DNA from: Syntrophobacterales bacterium | GTDB lineage: Bacteria; Desulfobacterota; Syntrophia; Syntrophales; UBA2192 | Reading direction: 5' to 3' | NCBI GenBank assembly: GCA_018053845.1 | Contig: JAGPKU010000023.1 | Span: 1 to 32,301, forward strand | Length of the DNA: 32,301 nucleotides | Notes under the pieces: generated by a model | Database searches by the model: none | What the model was told of the DNA's origin: nothing | What the model saw: the letters and a program-made list of their open reading frames with translations, nothing else | Made by a program: the position numbers and the translations under genes | In this document: in pieces, positions 1 to 7,536 of the stretch | Layout of the letters: the number at the start of each line of letters is the position of its first letter | Numbering within the stretch: position 1 is the first letter of the stretch

Positions 1-501
1 CCAGTCGAGGATCTCCGTGTGGTCCCCCTCGGGCAGGGACTCCTCCCGCACCAGCGAGCGGCCGATCTGGGTCTCGGCCGCAAAGACGGACCGGGCGAAG
101 CGGTCGTCGCCGTGCATGTAGGCGTCGAAAAGCCGGGCGAGCTCCTTCAGGGGAAGCCGGTCGTCGGCGCGCATGAAGGTGTACTCGAAAAACCCGATGA
201 CCACGGGCGCAAGGGACACGCAGCGGCGCCCGCCCCGGTCGAGGTCGATCACGAGACCTCTGAGGGCCATGGCGGTGATCCGGTCGTCGAGGGCGGCAGG
301 GTCCATGCCCAGCTTCTTCGCGAGCCTCTCCACGGAGATGAACCGTGTCGGGATCTGCCGGGCGATCGCGGCGTCCTCGGGGGAGAAGAGGATCTTGAGA
401 ATCGCCATGAAATGGGGCGAATCCGGGGCCCCCGTCACGTTGCGGTCGAGGCGCTGCTGCAGGAGGCGGTATTCGCGGTCGGGGTTGTGGATATGTCCCA
501 T
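1..501 (-). CDS. Probable 4Fe-4S-family protein, N-terminal part (runs off left edge)
   Basis: Only the first 167 codons are inside the window; the frame is open to base 1. The opening residues (GHIHNPDREYRLLQQRLD, then a TGAPDSP step) resemble, from memory, a family of anaerobe proteins whose C-terminal half carries 4Fe-4S cysteine clusters. Those clusters would lie outside the window and cannot be verified; the visible part has a single Cys. Residues about 52-95 (VERLAKKLGMDPAALDDRI, then a basic ALRGLVIDL strand) look like a winged-helix fold. The ATG at 501 follows a GAGG about 10 nt upstream. No in-window operon partner is seen; the divergent neighbour is a Tat-exported DUF362 protein, so this looks like one side of an iron-sulfur electron-transfer locus. 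A gene is certain from the long frame and homology; the 4Fe-4S assignment is only moderately sure. Confidence 0.62.
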   Translation of the reverse strand, partial: MGHIHNPDREYRLLQQRLDRNVTGAPDSPHFMAILKILFSPEDAAIARQIPTRFISVERLAKKLGMDPAALDDRITAMALRGLVIDLDRGGRRCVSLAPVVIGFFEYTFMRADDRLPLKELARLFDAYMHGDDRFARSVFAAETQIGRSLVREESLPEGDHTEILDW

Positions 502-528
502 GGTTCAACGACCTCGGAGATCGGCAGT

Positions 529-541
529 GAGGAAGAGCGGA
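529..541 (+). repeat. Purine-rich dispersed repeat, copy A
   Basis: The 13-mer GAGGAAGAGCGGA in the divergent intergenic region. The identical 13-mer occurs at 8685-8697 (+) and 30822-30834 (-), and an 11-nt part at 8719-8729 (-). All copies are intergenic or at a gene terminus. Confidence 0.6.
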
Positions 542-660
542 GAATCAGCAATCACGGCGGCACCGCATAGGCGTCCTTATGGAATTCCACGCAAAGAAAC
601 GCGTGATCGAGTTGCTACCACAGACGGTCCAGCCTTGAAAAGCGGAATCTCCTTTTCGAT

Positions 661-689
661 TTGCCGCGGGCTGCCGATCGTGGTATTTT
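661..689 (+). promoter_or_regulatory. Candidate sigma70 extended -10 promoter for the DUF362 gene
   Basis: TTGCCG at 661-666, a 17-nt spacer, then TGG-TATTTT with the -10 at 684-689 and a TGn extension at 681-683. It lies 28 nt upstream of the ATG at 718. The -35 is weak; the spacing and TGn carry the call. Confidence 0.5.
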
Positions 690-717
690 CCTGGGCAATG
701 ACTCGGCGAGGTGACCG

Positions 718-1620
718 ATGAAGAGGCGTGACTTTCTGAAGTGGACGGCCGTTTCCTCTGCGGGGCTTGCGCTTCCCGTCGGCCTCCCCTTGCTGGGACA
801 CGTCGCGCAGGCCGCCCGGGGGCCCGACCTCGTCGTGGCCCGCGGGGCCTCGACGCCGCAGGCCGTCAGGGCGGCCCTGGATGCCCTGGGGGGGATGCGG
901 CGCTTCGTCGGCCGGGGCGACGTGGTGGTCCTGAAGCCCAACATCGGTTGGGACCGCGCCCCGCAGTACGCCGCCACCACCAACCCCGACGTCGTGGGAA
1001 CCCTGGCCAAGCTCTGCTTCGAGGCGGGGGCGAAAAAGGTCCGCGTCTTCGACAACACCGTGAACGACGCGAGGCGCTGCTACAGGCAGAGCGGGATCGC
1101 CGATGCCGCCGCCGCGGCGGGGGCCGAGATGGTGACCATGGACAGCCGCAAGTACCGCGACGTCAGGCTCAACGGGACGGCCCTGAAGTCCTGGCCCCTC
1201 TACGGCGAGATCTTCGAAGCGGACAAGGTCATCAACGTCCCCATCGCCAAGACCCACAGCCTCTCGGGGCTCACCCTGGCCATGAAGAACTGGATGGGGG
1301 TCATGGGGGGCGTGCGGTTCCGCGTCCACCAGCGCCTTGACGAGAGTCTCGTCGATCTGTGCCGGGTCATCAGACCGACGCTCACTGTGCTCGACGCCGT
1401 CCGCATCCTGACGGCCAACGGCCCCACCGGGGGCGACCTCGCCGACGTCAAGCGCCTCGACACGGTCGTCGTGGGCACGGACCAGGTGGCCGTCGACGCC
1501 TTCGGGACCACCCTGTTCGGCATGAAGCCGGGCGATCTCGAACACGTGAGGCTCGCCGCGCAGGCGGGCCTGGGCGTGATGGACCTCTCGAAGCTGCAGA
1601 TCAAGAGGATCGGTGTCTGA
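718..1620 (+). CDS. Tat-exported DUF362 domain protein
   Basis: A 300-residue protein with a twin-arginine signal at residues 1-31 (KRRDFLKW, hydrophobic stretch, then HVAQA cleavage region), so it is probably folded with a cofactor before export. The body is a DUF362 domain: VVVLKPNIGWDRAP near residue 70, then the VINVPIAKTHSLSGLTLAMK core typical of the family. The biochemical function of DUF362 is not established; family members often sit beside or are fused to ferredoxin modules. No cysteine cluster is present here. ATG 718 is preceded by GAGGTGA. The stop overlaps the polyferredoxin start by 8 nt, indicating translational coupling and a shared electron-transfer role. A second, cytoplasmic DUF362 protein with its own ferredoxin domain follows at 4625. 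Confidence 0.85.
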   Translation: MKRRDFLKWTAVSSAGLALPVGLPLLGHVAQAARGPDLVVARGASTPQAVRAALDALGGMRRFVGRGDVVVLKPNIGWDRAPQYAATTNPDVVGTLAKLCFEAGAKKVRVFDNTVNDARRCYRQSGIADAAAAAGAEMVTMDSRKYRDVRLNGTALKSWPLYGEIFEADKVINVPIAKTHSLSGLTLAMKNWMGVMGGVRFRVHQRLDESLVDLCRVIRPTLTVLDAVRILTANGPTGGDLADVKRLDTVVVGTDQVAVDAFGTTLFGMKPGDLEHVRLAAQAGLGVMDLSKLQIKRIGV

Positions 1621-3202
1621 GTTGACCTTGACGCAGGCGCGGCGCATCGTCCAGGGGCTGTTCCTCGCCCTCTTCCTCTTTCTCTTCATCCAGACGGAGT
1701 CGAAGGGCGCCGACGAGCTGGGCTGGCCCGTGAAGCTCTTCCTGGATTTCGACCCCCTGATCTTTCTGACGACCTTCCTTTCCGCGCACCGTGTGGAGGG
1801 GCTCTTCTGGCTGTCGCTGATTCTCGTGGGTCTGACCGCCGTGCTGGGGCGGGTTTTCTGCGGCTGGGTCTGCCCCCTGGGAACGCTGAACAATCTGGCG
1901 GGAAGCCTCCGGAAAAAGAAGCCGAAACCGCCCAACCCCGGTTGGTTCAGAATCAAGTATTACGTCCTCGTCGGCCTGCTCGCCACCTCGCTCTTCGGCG
2001 TGCAGCTGGCCGGCATCCTGGACCCCGTCTCGCTGACGATCCGCTCCTTCTCGCTGGCCCTCTACCCCGCGATGAGCTACGCGGTCACGTCCCTCTTCGA
2101 CGCGCTCTACCGGCTCGACCTTCCCCTCGTCACCCCCTCCTCGGAGGCCCTCTACGACCTGCTGAAAAAGACGCTGCTGCCCTTCCGGCAGCCCTGGTTC
2201 GCGCAGGGGACCTTCATCGGCCTGCTCTTCCTCGGCGTCCTGGCGCTGAACCTCGTGCAGCGGCGCTTCTGGTGCCGGTTTCTCTGCCCCCTGGGGGCCC
2301 TGCTGGGCCTGCTGTCCCGCTGGTCCGTCCTGCGCCGGGGCGTGAGCGAGCAGTGCGATGCCTGCGGGGCCTGCGCCGGGGTGTGCCAGGCCGACGCCTT
2401 GCCGGCCGGCAAGGAGAAGTGGCGGGTCTCGGAGTGCCTCGTCTGCAGCAACTGCGACGACGTCTGCCCGAAGAACGCCGTGCGCTTCGGCTTCCTGCGG
2501 GGAAGCCCCGGGGGGGGACTCGACCTGGGGCGAAGAAACGTGATGGCGTCGTTCTTCGCGGGGGCCCTGGCCGTGCCTCTGCTGCGCATCTCGCCGCTTG
2601 CCCGGCCGCGGATGTCCGACGCGAGGCTCATCCGGCCGCCCGGCTCACTCGGGGAGGCGGCCTTTCTCCAGAGCTGCGTGCGCTGCGGGGAGTGCATGAA
2701 GGTGTGCATCACCGGGGGGCTTCAGCCCACTCTCCTGGAGGCCGGACTCGAAGGGCTCTGGACGCCGGTGCTGGTGCCGCGGATCGGTTCCTGCGAGTTC
2801 GGCTGCACCCTCTGCGGCCAGGTCTGCCCCACGGGGGCCATCCGGAAGCTTCCCCTGGAGGACAAACAGCAGGTGCGGCTGGGTCACGCCGCCATCGACA
2901 GGGGCCGCTGCCTGCCCTTCGCTCACGCCACCCCCTGCATCGTCTGCGAGGAGACCTGCCCGACGCCGAAAAAGGCCATCTGGCTCGAGAGGGTGACGGT
3001 CCGGGACCGCGAGGGGAGGCCCGTGCGGCTGCAGCAGCCCCACGTGGACCTCACGGCCTGCATCGGTTGCGGGGCCTGCGAGAAGCACTGCCCCGTCGTC
3101 GGCCAGCCCGCCATCTACGTCACGAGCGCCGGCGAGTCGCGCTCGGAGGAGCATCAGCTTCTTCTTCAGGTGCCGACGGGGACTCCATTGCCTCATCGGT
3201 GA
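1613..3202 (+). CDS. Membrane polyferredoxin, NapH-like plus NapG-like fusion
   Basis: A 529-residue membrane iron-sulfur protein. Residues about 10-235 are NapH-like: several membrane helices with two CxxxCP loops (FCGWVCPLG near 83-89, CRFLCPLG near 221-227). Two 4Fe-4S ferredoxin clusters follow (CDACGACAGVC near 248-258, CLVCSNCDDVC near 275-285). At residues 306-325 an internal twin-arginine anchor (LGRRNVMASFFAGALAVPLL) looks like the N terminus of a NapG/MauM-type ferredoxin. After it come four more cysteine clusters (CVRCGECMKVC, CEFGCTLCGQVC, the CIVCEETC region, CIGCGACEKHC). This is the arrangement expected if separate NapH and NapG proteins had been joined. It starts at GTG 1613 with AGAGG just upstream, inside the end of the DUF362 gene. 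The likely role is quinol-linked electron transfer; donor and acceptor are unknown. Confidence 0.85.
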   Translation: MSELTLTQARRIVQGLFLALFLFLFIQTESKGADELGWPVKLFLDFDPLIFLTTFLSAHRVEGLFWLSLILVGLTAVLGRVFCGWVCPLGTLNNLAGSLRKKKPKPPNPGWFRIKYYVLVGLLATSLFGVQLAGILDPVSLTIRSFSLALYPAMSYAVTSLFDALYRLDLPLVTPSSEALYDLLKKTLLPFRQPWFAQGTFIGLLFLGVLALNLVQRRFWCRFLCPLGALLGLLSRWSVLRRGVSEQCDACGACAGVCQADALPAGKEKWRVSECLVCSNCDDVCPKNAVRFGFLRGSPGGGLDLGRRNVMASFFAGALAVPLLRISPLARPRMSDARLIRPPGSLGEAAFLQSCVRCGECMKVCITGGLQPTLLEAGLEGLWTPVLVPRIGSCEFGCTLCGQVCPTGAIRKLPLEDKQQVRLGHAAIDRGRCLPFAHATPCIVCEETCPTPKKAIWLERVTVRDREGRPVRLQQPHVDLTACIGCGACEKHCPVVGQPAIYVTSAGESRSEEHQLLLQVPTGTPLPHR

Positions 3203-3313
3203 TGCCGGTCCCGGAGTGTCGGAATCATGGAGCCATGGGAGTGAAAGATTCCTGACCCGTCATTCCCGCAGGTCCGTCTCGCCGATCCCGAGGCATGATC
3301 CAGCGTTCGAAAT

Positions 3314-3347
3314 AAAAGCCCCGAAGGCAGAAGCCCGCGGGGCTTTT
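3314..3347. terminator. Bidirectional rho-independent terminator
   Basis: Perfect 10-bp stem AAAAGCCCCG (3314-3323) with CGGGGCTTTT (3338-3347) and a 14-nt loop. It sits between the convergent polyferredoxin and RsbRD-like genes and has A/T tails for both strands. Confidence 0.9.
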
Positions 3348-3367
3348 CACCGGCGTGCGGAGCGTTG

Positions 3368-3817
3368 CTACTTCTTCGCCTTTTCCAGTTCCCTGTATCG
3401 CCGGATGATGACGAAGATCCCCTGGTCGAAGACGCGGATCGTGCGGTTGAGGGTCTCCACGGCCCGGTGGGCGTCGAGGGCGGTGACGAAGAGGGCCTGG
3501 AAATCCGCGAAGAGCCAGATGTGGCGTCTCATCATGATGAGGGCGTAAATCGCCTCTTCCATCGGTACGCCTTTCCGGACGCTCTCCTCGGCGTAGTCGG
3601 CGAAGTATTTTTCCAGCTTCTTGTAGGGCTTCTCGTCGAAGTAGACGACCCGGAAGTTTTTGTAGAAGTCCAGTGCGAAGTTGCTGCAGTCCTCCGCTAT
3701 CCGGGCATGGAACCACGGCGTGTGCGGGTTCGACTGGACGGCCTTGCACCACTGGGCGGCAATCTTGTCGGCGTGTCGTTCCGTCACCTCGAGCAGCTTG
3801 TCGGCGAATGCGTACAT
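3368..3817 (-). CDS. Small all-helical sensor-type protein (RsbRD N-terminal-like)
   Basis: A 149-residue soluble protein, strongly helical, with the pattern of the RsbRD N-terminal / sensor-kinase input domain family: KIAAQWCKAV near residue 18, a long middle helix with ALIMMRRHIW near 91-101, and a final helix FVIIRRYRELEKAKK. These domains occur alone or as input modules of stress-response and signalling proteins. No catalytic motif is visible, so a ligand-sensing or scaffold role is only inference. ATG 3817 is well supported by AGGAAGGAG about 8 nt upstream. It is monocistronic and converges on the polyferredoxin gene through the terminator at 3314. The family assignment rests on remembered sequence pattern, not on an alignment. 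Confidence 0.6.
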   Translation of the reverse strand: MYAFADKLLEVTERHADKIAAQWCKAVQSNPHTPWFHARIAEDCSNFALDFYKNFRVVYFDEKPYKKLEKYFADYAEESVRKGVPMEEAIYALIMMRRHIWLFADFQALFVTALDAHRAVETLNRTIRVFDQGIFVIIRRYRELEKAKK

Positions 3818-3883
3818 GAACAGGCTCCTTCCTGATAAGGGTTATCGTCTTGAGCGGGTCCCGGGGATCACTCCTGCGTGGGC

Positions 3884-4195
3884 TTACGCGATCAAGTCGA
3901 CGAGGCCCCCTTTGCGCGGCCTGGCGCCGATCTCGAGGGCGCCGTCCCTCGAAAGTCGGTACGTGGGGGGGCCGTCGGTCCGCAGGGCGGCGCGAAAGAG
4001 GTCGATGACGACGGCGCCGCGCGCCGGGTCGTGAACGACGGCGAACCCTTCCGGCGGGACGTGCGGCGGGGCAGGGAAACGGCCTCGCCGGCCCTCGCCG
4101 GTTCCCGAGGGGATCAGCTCCCCCGCCGGGCTGCCGCCCGGCCGTGCGATCGCCCGATCGGGATGTCCTGTCACCGTCGTTCCATCGATTCTCAT
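3884..4195 (-). CDS. Hypothetical protein, 103 residues
   Basis: A short frame with a good ribosome binding site (AGAGGG, 5 nt before the ATG at 4195). The protein begins MRIDGTTVTGH, has a Pro/Gly-rich low-complexity middle (residues about 18-50) and a more ordered C-terminal half (GFAVVHDPARGAVVIDLFRA, then a short beta-rich tail). No signal peptide, membrane segment or cofactor motif is visible. I do not recognise a family. It lies on the same strand as the 58-residue gene at 4278-4454, 82 nt downstream of it, so both could share the promoter at 4517-4545. High GC makes chance open frames common here; the SD and the shared operon are the main support. Confidence 0.45.
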   Translation of the reverse strand: MRIDGTTVTGHPDRAIARPGGSPAGELIPSGTGEGRRGRFPAPPHVPPEGFAVVHDPARGAVVIDLFRAALRTDGPPTYRLSRDGALEIGARPRKGGLVDLIA

Positions 4196-4277
4196 GAACG
4201 CCCTCTACGCCGCGCCCTCCGCCCGGCAGCGGCCCGTCGAGCCGCCCTCGAACCCGTTGCCGATCGGGACGATGCGC

Positions 4278-4454
4278 TCAGCCCTGCTTCTTCGAGAAAA
4301 AGTTCATGAGAAAATCCGTCTGCGCCGGAGACAGATCAAACTTGAGAGCCGCCTCTTCGATGAGTTTCGCCTTCGTCTTGCCGGAATCCAGGTTGTCGGA
4401 GATCCACTTGATGGCCCTCCTGATCTCCTCTCCCTCGGGCATGATCTGGGACAT
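4278..4454 (-). CDS. Small conserved-looking protein, 58 residues
   Basis: A short gene beginning SQIMPEGEEIRRAIKWI and ending NFFSKKQG. It reads as three short helices: charged first helix (IRRAIKWISDNL), second (KAKLIEEAALKFDL) and third (SPAQTDFLMNFF). It has no cysteine or membrane segment. The SD is excellent (GGGGAGGGG about 7 nt before ATG 4454), and the promoter at 4517-4545 is one of the best in the window. The amino-acid composition is balanced rather than the Ala/Arg/Pro/Gly excess of chance frames in this DNA, which supports a real gene. The function is unknown; size and helix pattern would suit a small DNA- or protein-binding adaptor, but that is inference only. Confidence 0.72.
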   Translation of the reverse strand: MSQIMPEGEEIRRAIKWISDNLDSGKTKAKLIEEAALKFDLSPAQTDFLMNFFSKKQG

Positions 4455-4516
4455 GGTCTTTCCCCTCCCCTCGAAAAATGGCCGGCCTCCGTGACCGGGG
4501 GCCGGTCGGTTGGCTC

Positions 4517-4545
4517 AATATAACGGAAAGACCCCGTTTTGTAAA
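4517..4545 (-). promoter_or_regulatory. Strong sigma70 promoter, minus strand
   Basis: On the minus strand: TTTACA at 4545-4540 (5/6 to consensus), a 17-nt spacer and TATATT at 4522-4517 (5/6). It would drive the 58-residue gene at 4454 with a leader of roughly 55 nt. It is back-to-back with the promoter at 4567-4595. Confidence 0.75.
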
Positions 4546-4566
4546 GGAAATACCGTAAAGCGCATC

Positions 4567-4595
4567 TTGGCAAATGCCGTTTTTTCCGGTATGGT
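4567..4595 (+). promoter_or_regulatory. Sigma70 promoter for the DUF362-ferredoxin gene
   Basis: TTGGCA at 4567-4572 (5/6), a 17-nt spacer and TATGGT at 4590-4595 (4/6). Transcription would start about 23 nt before the ATG at 4625. Confidence 0.68.
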
Positions 4596-4624
4596 TTAAC
4601 CACCACGGATCAGGGGGTCGCACG

Positions 4625-5665
4625 ATGGCCGCTGCCGTCTATTTTTCCGAGAAATTCAGCGAAGATGCAATCGGCCGCCTCTTCGAGAGGGCCCTGGCCG
4701 ATACGGCCGGGCGGATCGCGAGGGAGGACCGCGTCGCCGTCAAGGTGCACTTCGGGGAGGAGGGAAACTCCCGCTTTGTCTCCCCCGCGAACCTGCGGCC
4801 CCTTCTGGCGTGCCTGGCGCGACACCATGCCGATCACTTCCTCACCGATGCCAATGCCCTTTACCGGGGCAGCCGCCACAACGCAACGGACCACCTGGCG
4901 CTGGCGCGCAGACACGGGTTCGGCGCCCTGGGGGTGCCCATCCTCATCGCCGACGGCCAGCGGGGCGAGGAGGAAGCGGTGGTCCCGATCGCGGGGAGGA
5001 TCTTCCGGAGCGTCCGGATCGCCCGCCTCATCGCCGAGGCCCGGGCCCTCGTCGTCGTCTCCCACTTCAAGGGTCACATCCTCTTCGGCTTCGGGGGGGC
5101 CATCAAGAACCTGGGCATGGGGTGCGGTTCCCGGGCAGGGAAGCTCGAGATGCACTCGACCCTCAAGCCCTCGGTCGGCGAGGGCTGCACCCTCTGCGGC
5201 CGGTGCGTCGAGGCCTGCCCGGCCGACGCGATCCTCCTGGGGGAAGACAGGGCCGCCATCGACCCCGAGAAGTGCGAGGGGTGCGCGAGCTGCATCGCCG
5301 CCTGCGAATTCGACGCCGTCGAGATCCCTTGGATGGCCCTGGCCTCGAGCGCCGTCATGGAGCGGACGGCCGAGTACGCCCTGGGGGCCCTGGACGGGAA
5401 GCCCTGCGTCTGCGTGACCTTCATCAACAACATCGCCAAGGACTGCGACTGCATGGCCGACAGCGAGCTGATCGGGCGCGACGTGGGCGTCGTCGCCTCC
5501 GTCGACCCCGTGGCCTGCGAGCAGGCCGCCTTCGATCTCGTCCGGGCAGGACACGGCGGCGTCGACATCTTCAAGAAGGCGACTCGGATCGACGGGACCC
5601 ACATCCTCGCCTATGCCGAGTCCATCGGGCTTGGCCGCCGGGACTATGCGCTGGTCCGGCTCTGA
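4625..5665 (+). CDS. DUF362 protein with inserted 2x[4Fe-4S] ferredoxin domain
   Basis: A 346-residue cytoplasmic protein. DUF362 sequence surrounds a bacterial ferredoxin module: VAVKVHFGEEGNSRFVSP near residues 37-54, HFKGHILFGFGGAIKNLGMG near 147-166, then C188/C191/C194/C198 and C217/C220/C223/C227, the classic two-cluster spacing. The family is common in anaerobes and annotated as an iron-sulfur protein of unknown reaction; electron transfer is the only safe statement. There is no signal peptide, unlike the Tat-exported DUF362 protein at 718, so the locus has one exported and one cytosolic paralogue. A 17-residue upstream extension in frame is open but poorly supported; ATG 4625 has AGGGGG 7 nt upstream and matches the usual family N terminus. 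It has its own promoter at 4567-4595. Confidence 0.87.
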   Translation: MAAAVYFSEKFSEDAIGRLFERALADTAGRIAREDRVAVKVHFGEEGNSRFVSPANLRPLLACLARHHADHFLTDANALYRGSRHNATDHLALARRHGFGALGVPILIADGQRGEEEAVVPIAGRIFRSVRIARLIAEARALVVVSHFKGHILFGFGGAIKNLGMGCGSRAGKLEMHSTLKPSVGEGCTLCGRCVEACPADAILLGEDRAAIDPEKCEGCASCIAACEFDAVEIPWMALASSAVMERTAEYALGALDGKPCVCVTFINNIAKDCDCMADSELIGRDVGVVASVDPVACEQAAFDLVRAGHGGVDIFKKATRIDGTHILAYAESIGLGRRDYALVRL

Positions 5666-5784
5666 GGCAAACGGGAGCGGCTCCTGCGCCGGGCAACCGC
5701 CTTGCGATGCCCCGGGTACGGTTCGTGCATCTCGGATCTGAGTCGCTCGGGGCCGACCCGGGGAATCTTCTCCCATCAGGCATC

Positions 5785-6735
5785 ATGGAAGACAGCGGAC
5801 AGAGCGAGACCAAGACCCGTATCCTGATCGTCGACGACCACGTGGAGCTCCGGGACATGCTCCGCGAGGCGATGGTCATTTACGGTTACGACTGCCTGAC
5901 GGCGGGCAACGGCCGCGAGGCCCTGGATTGCCTGGCCGCCGATCCCGTCGACGTGGTCCTGACGGACATCAAGATGCCGGAGATGAACGGCCTCGAGCTC
6001 ACGGAGCAGATCAAGCAGAATTATGACGTGGGCGTCATCGTGATGACGGGCTACACCGACGACTTTTCTTACGAGGACATCATCACCAAGGGGGCGAGCG
6101 ACTTCATGGTCAAGCCCGTCGCCATCCCCGAACTGGATCTTCGGATCAAGCGCGTGGTGCGGGAAAAAGCCCTCCTGCGGGAGCGCAACCAAGCCATGGA
6201 GAAGCTCCGGGAGAGCGAGCAGCGATACCAGGAGCTGAGCATCACCGACGGCCTCACGAAGCTGTTCAACTCGCGCCAGTTCTACGCGGTCCTGCACGGC
6301 GAGATCGAGCGCTCCAACCGCTACGACCACCCGCTCACCGTGCTGATGCTCGACATCGACGACTTCAAGAAGTACAACGACACCTACGGGCATCTGGAGG
6401 GCGACCGCGTCCTGTCGCGGTTTGCCGAGATCCTCCGCGAGTGCCTCCGCCAGACCGACTCGGCCTACCGCTACGGGGGAGAGGAGTTTGCCGTCATCCT
6501 GCCGTCCACGAAGGGCGAGCAGGGGATCATCACGGCCGAGCGCGTTCGGATCGCCCTGAAGAACGAGATCTTCAAGCCGCGCCCGGACACCGAGATCCGG
6601 GTCACCGTGAGCATCGGGCTCGCCCAGCATGCCAGGAACGAAGAGATGATGGACTTCCTGCGACGGGCGGACCAGAACCTCTACAAGGCCAAGGCCGCCG
6701 GAAAGAACCGTGTCTGCTACACGCAGACGACCTGA
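5785..6735 (+). CDS. Response regulator with GGDEF diguanylate cyclase domain
   Basis: A 316-residue regulator. The N-terminal receiver domain (residues about 12-125) has acidic D17/D18, phospho-acceptor D61 (VVLTDIKMPEMNG), T88 and K110. A charged helical linker (residues 125-150) leads to a GGDEF domain with the catalytic signature GGEEF at 231-235. It also has an intact inhibitory I-site, RQTD at 222-225, five residues before GGEEF. It should make cyclic di-GMP when phosphorylated and be feedback-inhibited. No EAL or HD-GYP domain is present and no cognate kinase lies in the window. ATG 5785 has only a weak CAGG SD; the open frame upstream is an artefact reading through the ferredoxin gene in another frame. 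It lies 119 nt after the DUF362-ferredoxin gene and may be cotranscribed. Confidence 0.93.
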   Translation: MEDSGQSETKTRILIVDDHVELRDMLREAMVIYGYDCLTAGNGREALDCLAADPVDVVLTDIKMPEMNGLELTEQIKQNYDVGVIVMTGYTDDFSYEDIITKGASDFMVKPVAIPELDLRIKRVVREKALLRERNQAMEKLRESEQRYQELSITDGLTKLFNSRQFYAVLHGEIERSNRYDHPLTVLMLDIDDFKKYNDTYGHLEGDRVLSRFAEILRECLRQTDSAYRYGGEEFAVILPSTKGEQGIITAERVRIALKNEIFKPRPDTEIRVTVSIGLAQHARNEEMMDFLRRADQNLYKAKAAGKNRVCYTQTT

Positions 6736-6806
6736 CCCTCCCGCCCCGTTTTCCCGCGAACACCCGAGGTCCCGCTCGATGGGGCAAACCCGCGGCCGCT
6801 CGGGGG

Positions 6807-7202
6807 TCATGAGAAGAAGGCGTCGATCTCCCGAAGGAAGGCATCCGGGTCCTCCGTCGCCGAGGCTTTTTGTTCCATGAGGCAGGGGGCCGTCCGTTCG
6901 CGGTTCAGCAGGATCGGCACGACCTCGCCGGCGGCCATCGGGACGGCATGGCGCTCCAGGAATCCGACGGCCCGGGCCGAGGCCCTCAGGGTGACGATCC
7001 GGGCGATCATCCCCGAGGCGACGACGAGCTTCGCCGCCGCCAGCCCGATGGCGCGGTCGTGGAGCTCGCAGCCGCGGAAGAGCCCCCGGCAGGCCCGGAT
7101 GCACTCCACGAGAGGCCGCAGCCCCTCCTTCTCGGAGGAAAAAACCATGCGGTCCCCGTCGAAGAGGGCCAGGCTGTATCGGGTGAAATCGGGTGCGGGC
7201 AT
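6807..7202 (-). CDS. DUF1893 family protein
   Basis: A 131-residue cytosolic protein. The order of elements matches DUF1893: YSLALFDGDRMVFSSEKEG near residue 10, LHDRAIGLAAAKLVV near 45-60, then a C-terminal half with PILLNRERTAPCLMEQ near 95-112. As I recall, the Thermotoga representative TM1506 has a cytidine-deaminase-like fold, but no catalytic activity is established for the family. The ATG at 7202 follows GGGAGAG about 8 nt upstream; the frame is open far upstream but that stretch is Arg/Pro/Ala-rich and not family-like. The gene converges on the GGDEF regulator and is divergent from the terpene synthase. Its last residues overlap no other gene. Confidence 0.8.
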   Translation of the reverse strand: MPAPDFTRYSLALFDGDRMVFSSEKEGLRPLVECIRACRGLFRGCELHDRAIGLAAAKLVVASGMIARIVTLRASARAVGFLERHAVPMAAGEVVPILLNRERTAPCLMEQKASATEDPDAFLREIDAFFS

Positions 7203-7536
7203 ACCGGCACTCTCCCGAGGTCCTGCGAACCGGGCGGTCTCCCCGTGCCGCCGGGGAATCGGGACCCCCGTCGTGTTGATCCCCTGCCGAGCCCCCACCT
7301 TACCACAGCCGTCCCCGGTCGTGCACCGGCTTTGTTTCCCCACGCGCCTGCCGTCCGATGCGGCTGGCGGCACGCCCCGCGGGGCCGATGACCCGCGGCA
7401 CCCCGCAGGCCGGGCGGCGCAGCGGCGGAGATCCCGCCCCTTCGTGCCGAACGCGGCGTCATCCGGTCGGTCGTGTGGGGGGGCGCAGCCTTGTGTCGGG
7501 CCCCTGCCTGTGTTAAGAGAGCCGACGGAGGAATCG
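7203..7536. other. Divergent intergenic region, 334 nt, no clear element
   Basis: GC-rich sequence between the DUF1893 gene (minus) and the terpene synthase gene (plus). Promoters for both must lie here, but I find no convincing -35/-10 pair. The region ends with the very good GGAGGA SD of the terpene synthase. No repeat, hairpin terminator or small gene is supported. Confidence 0.4.
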
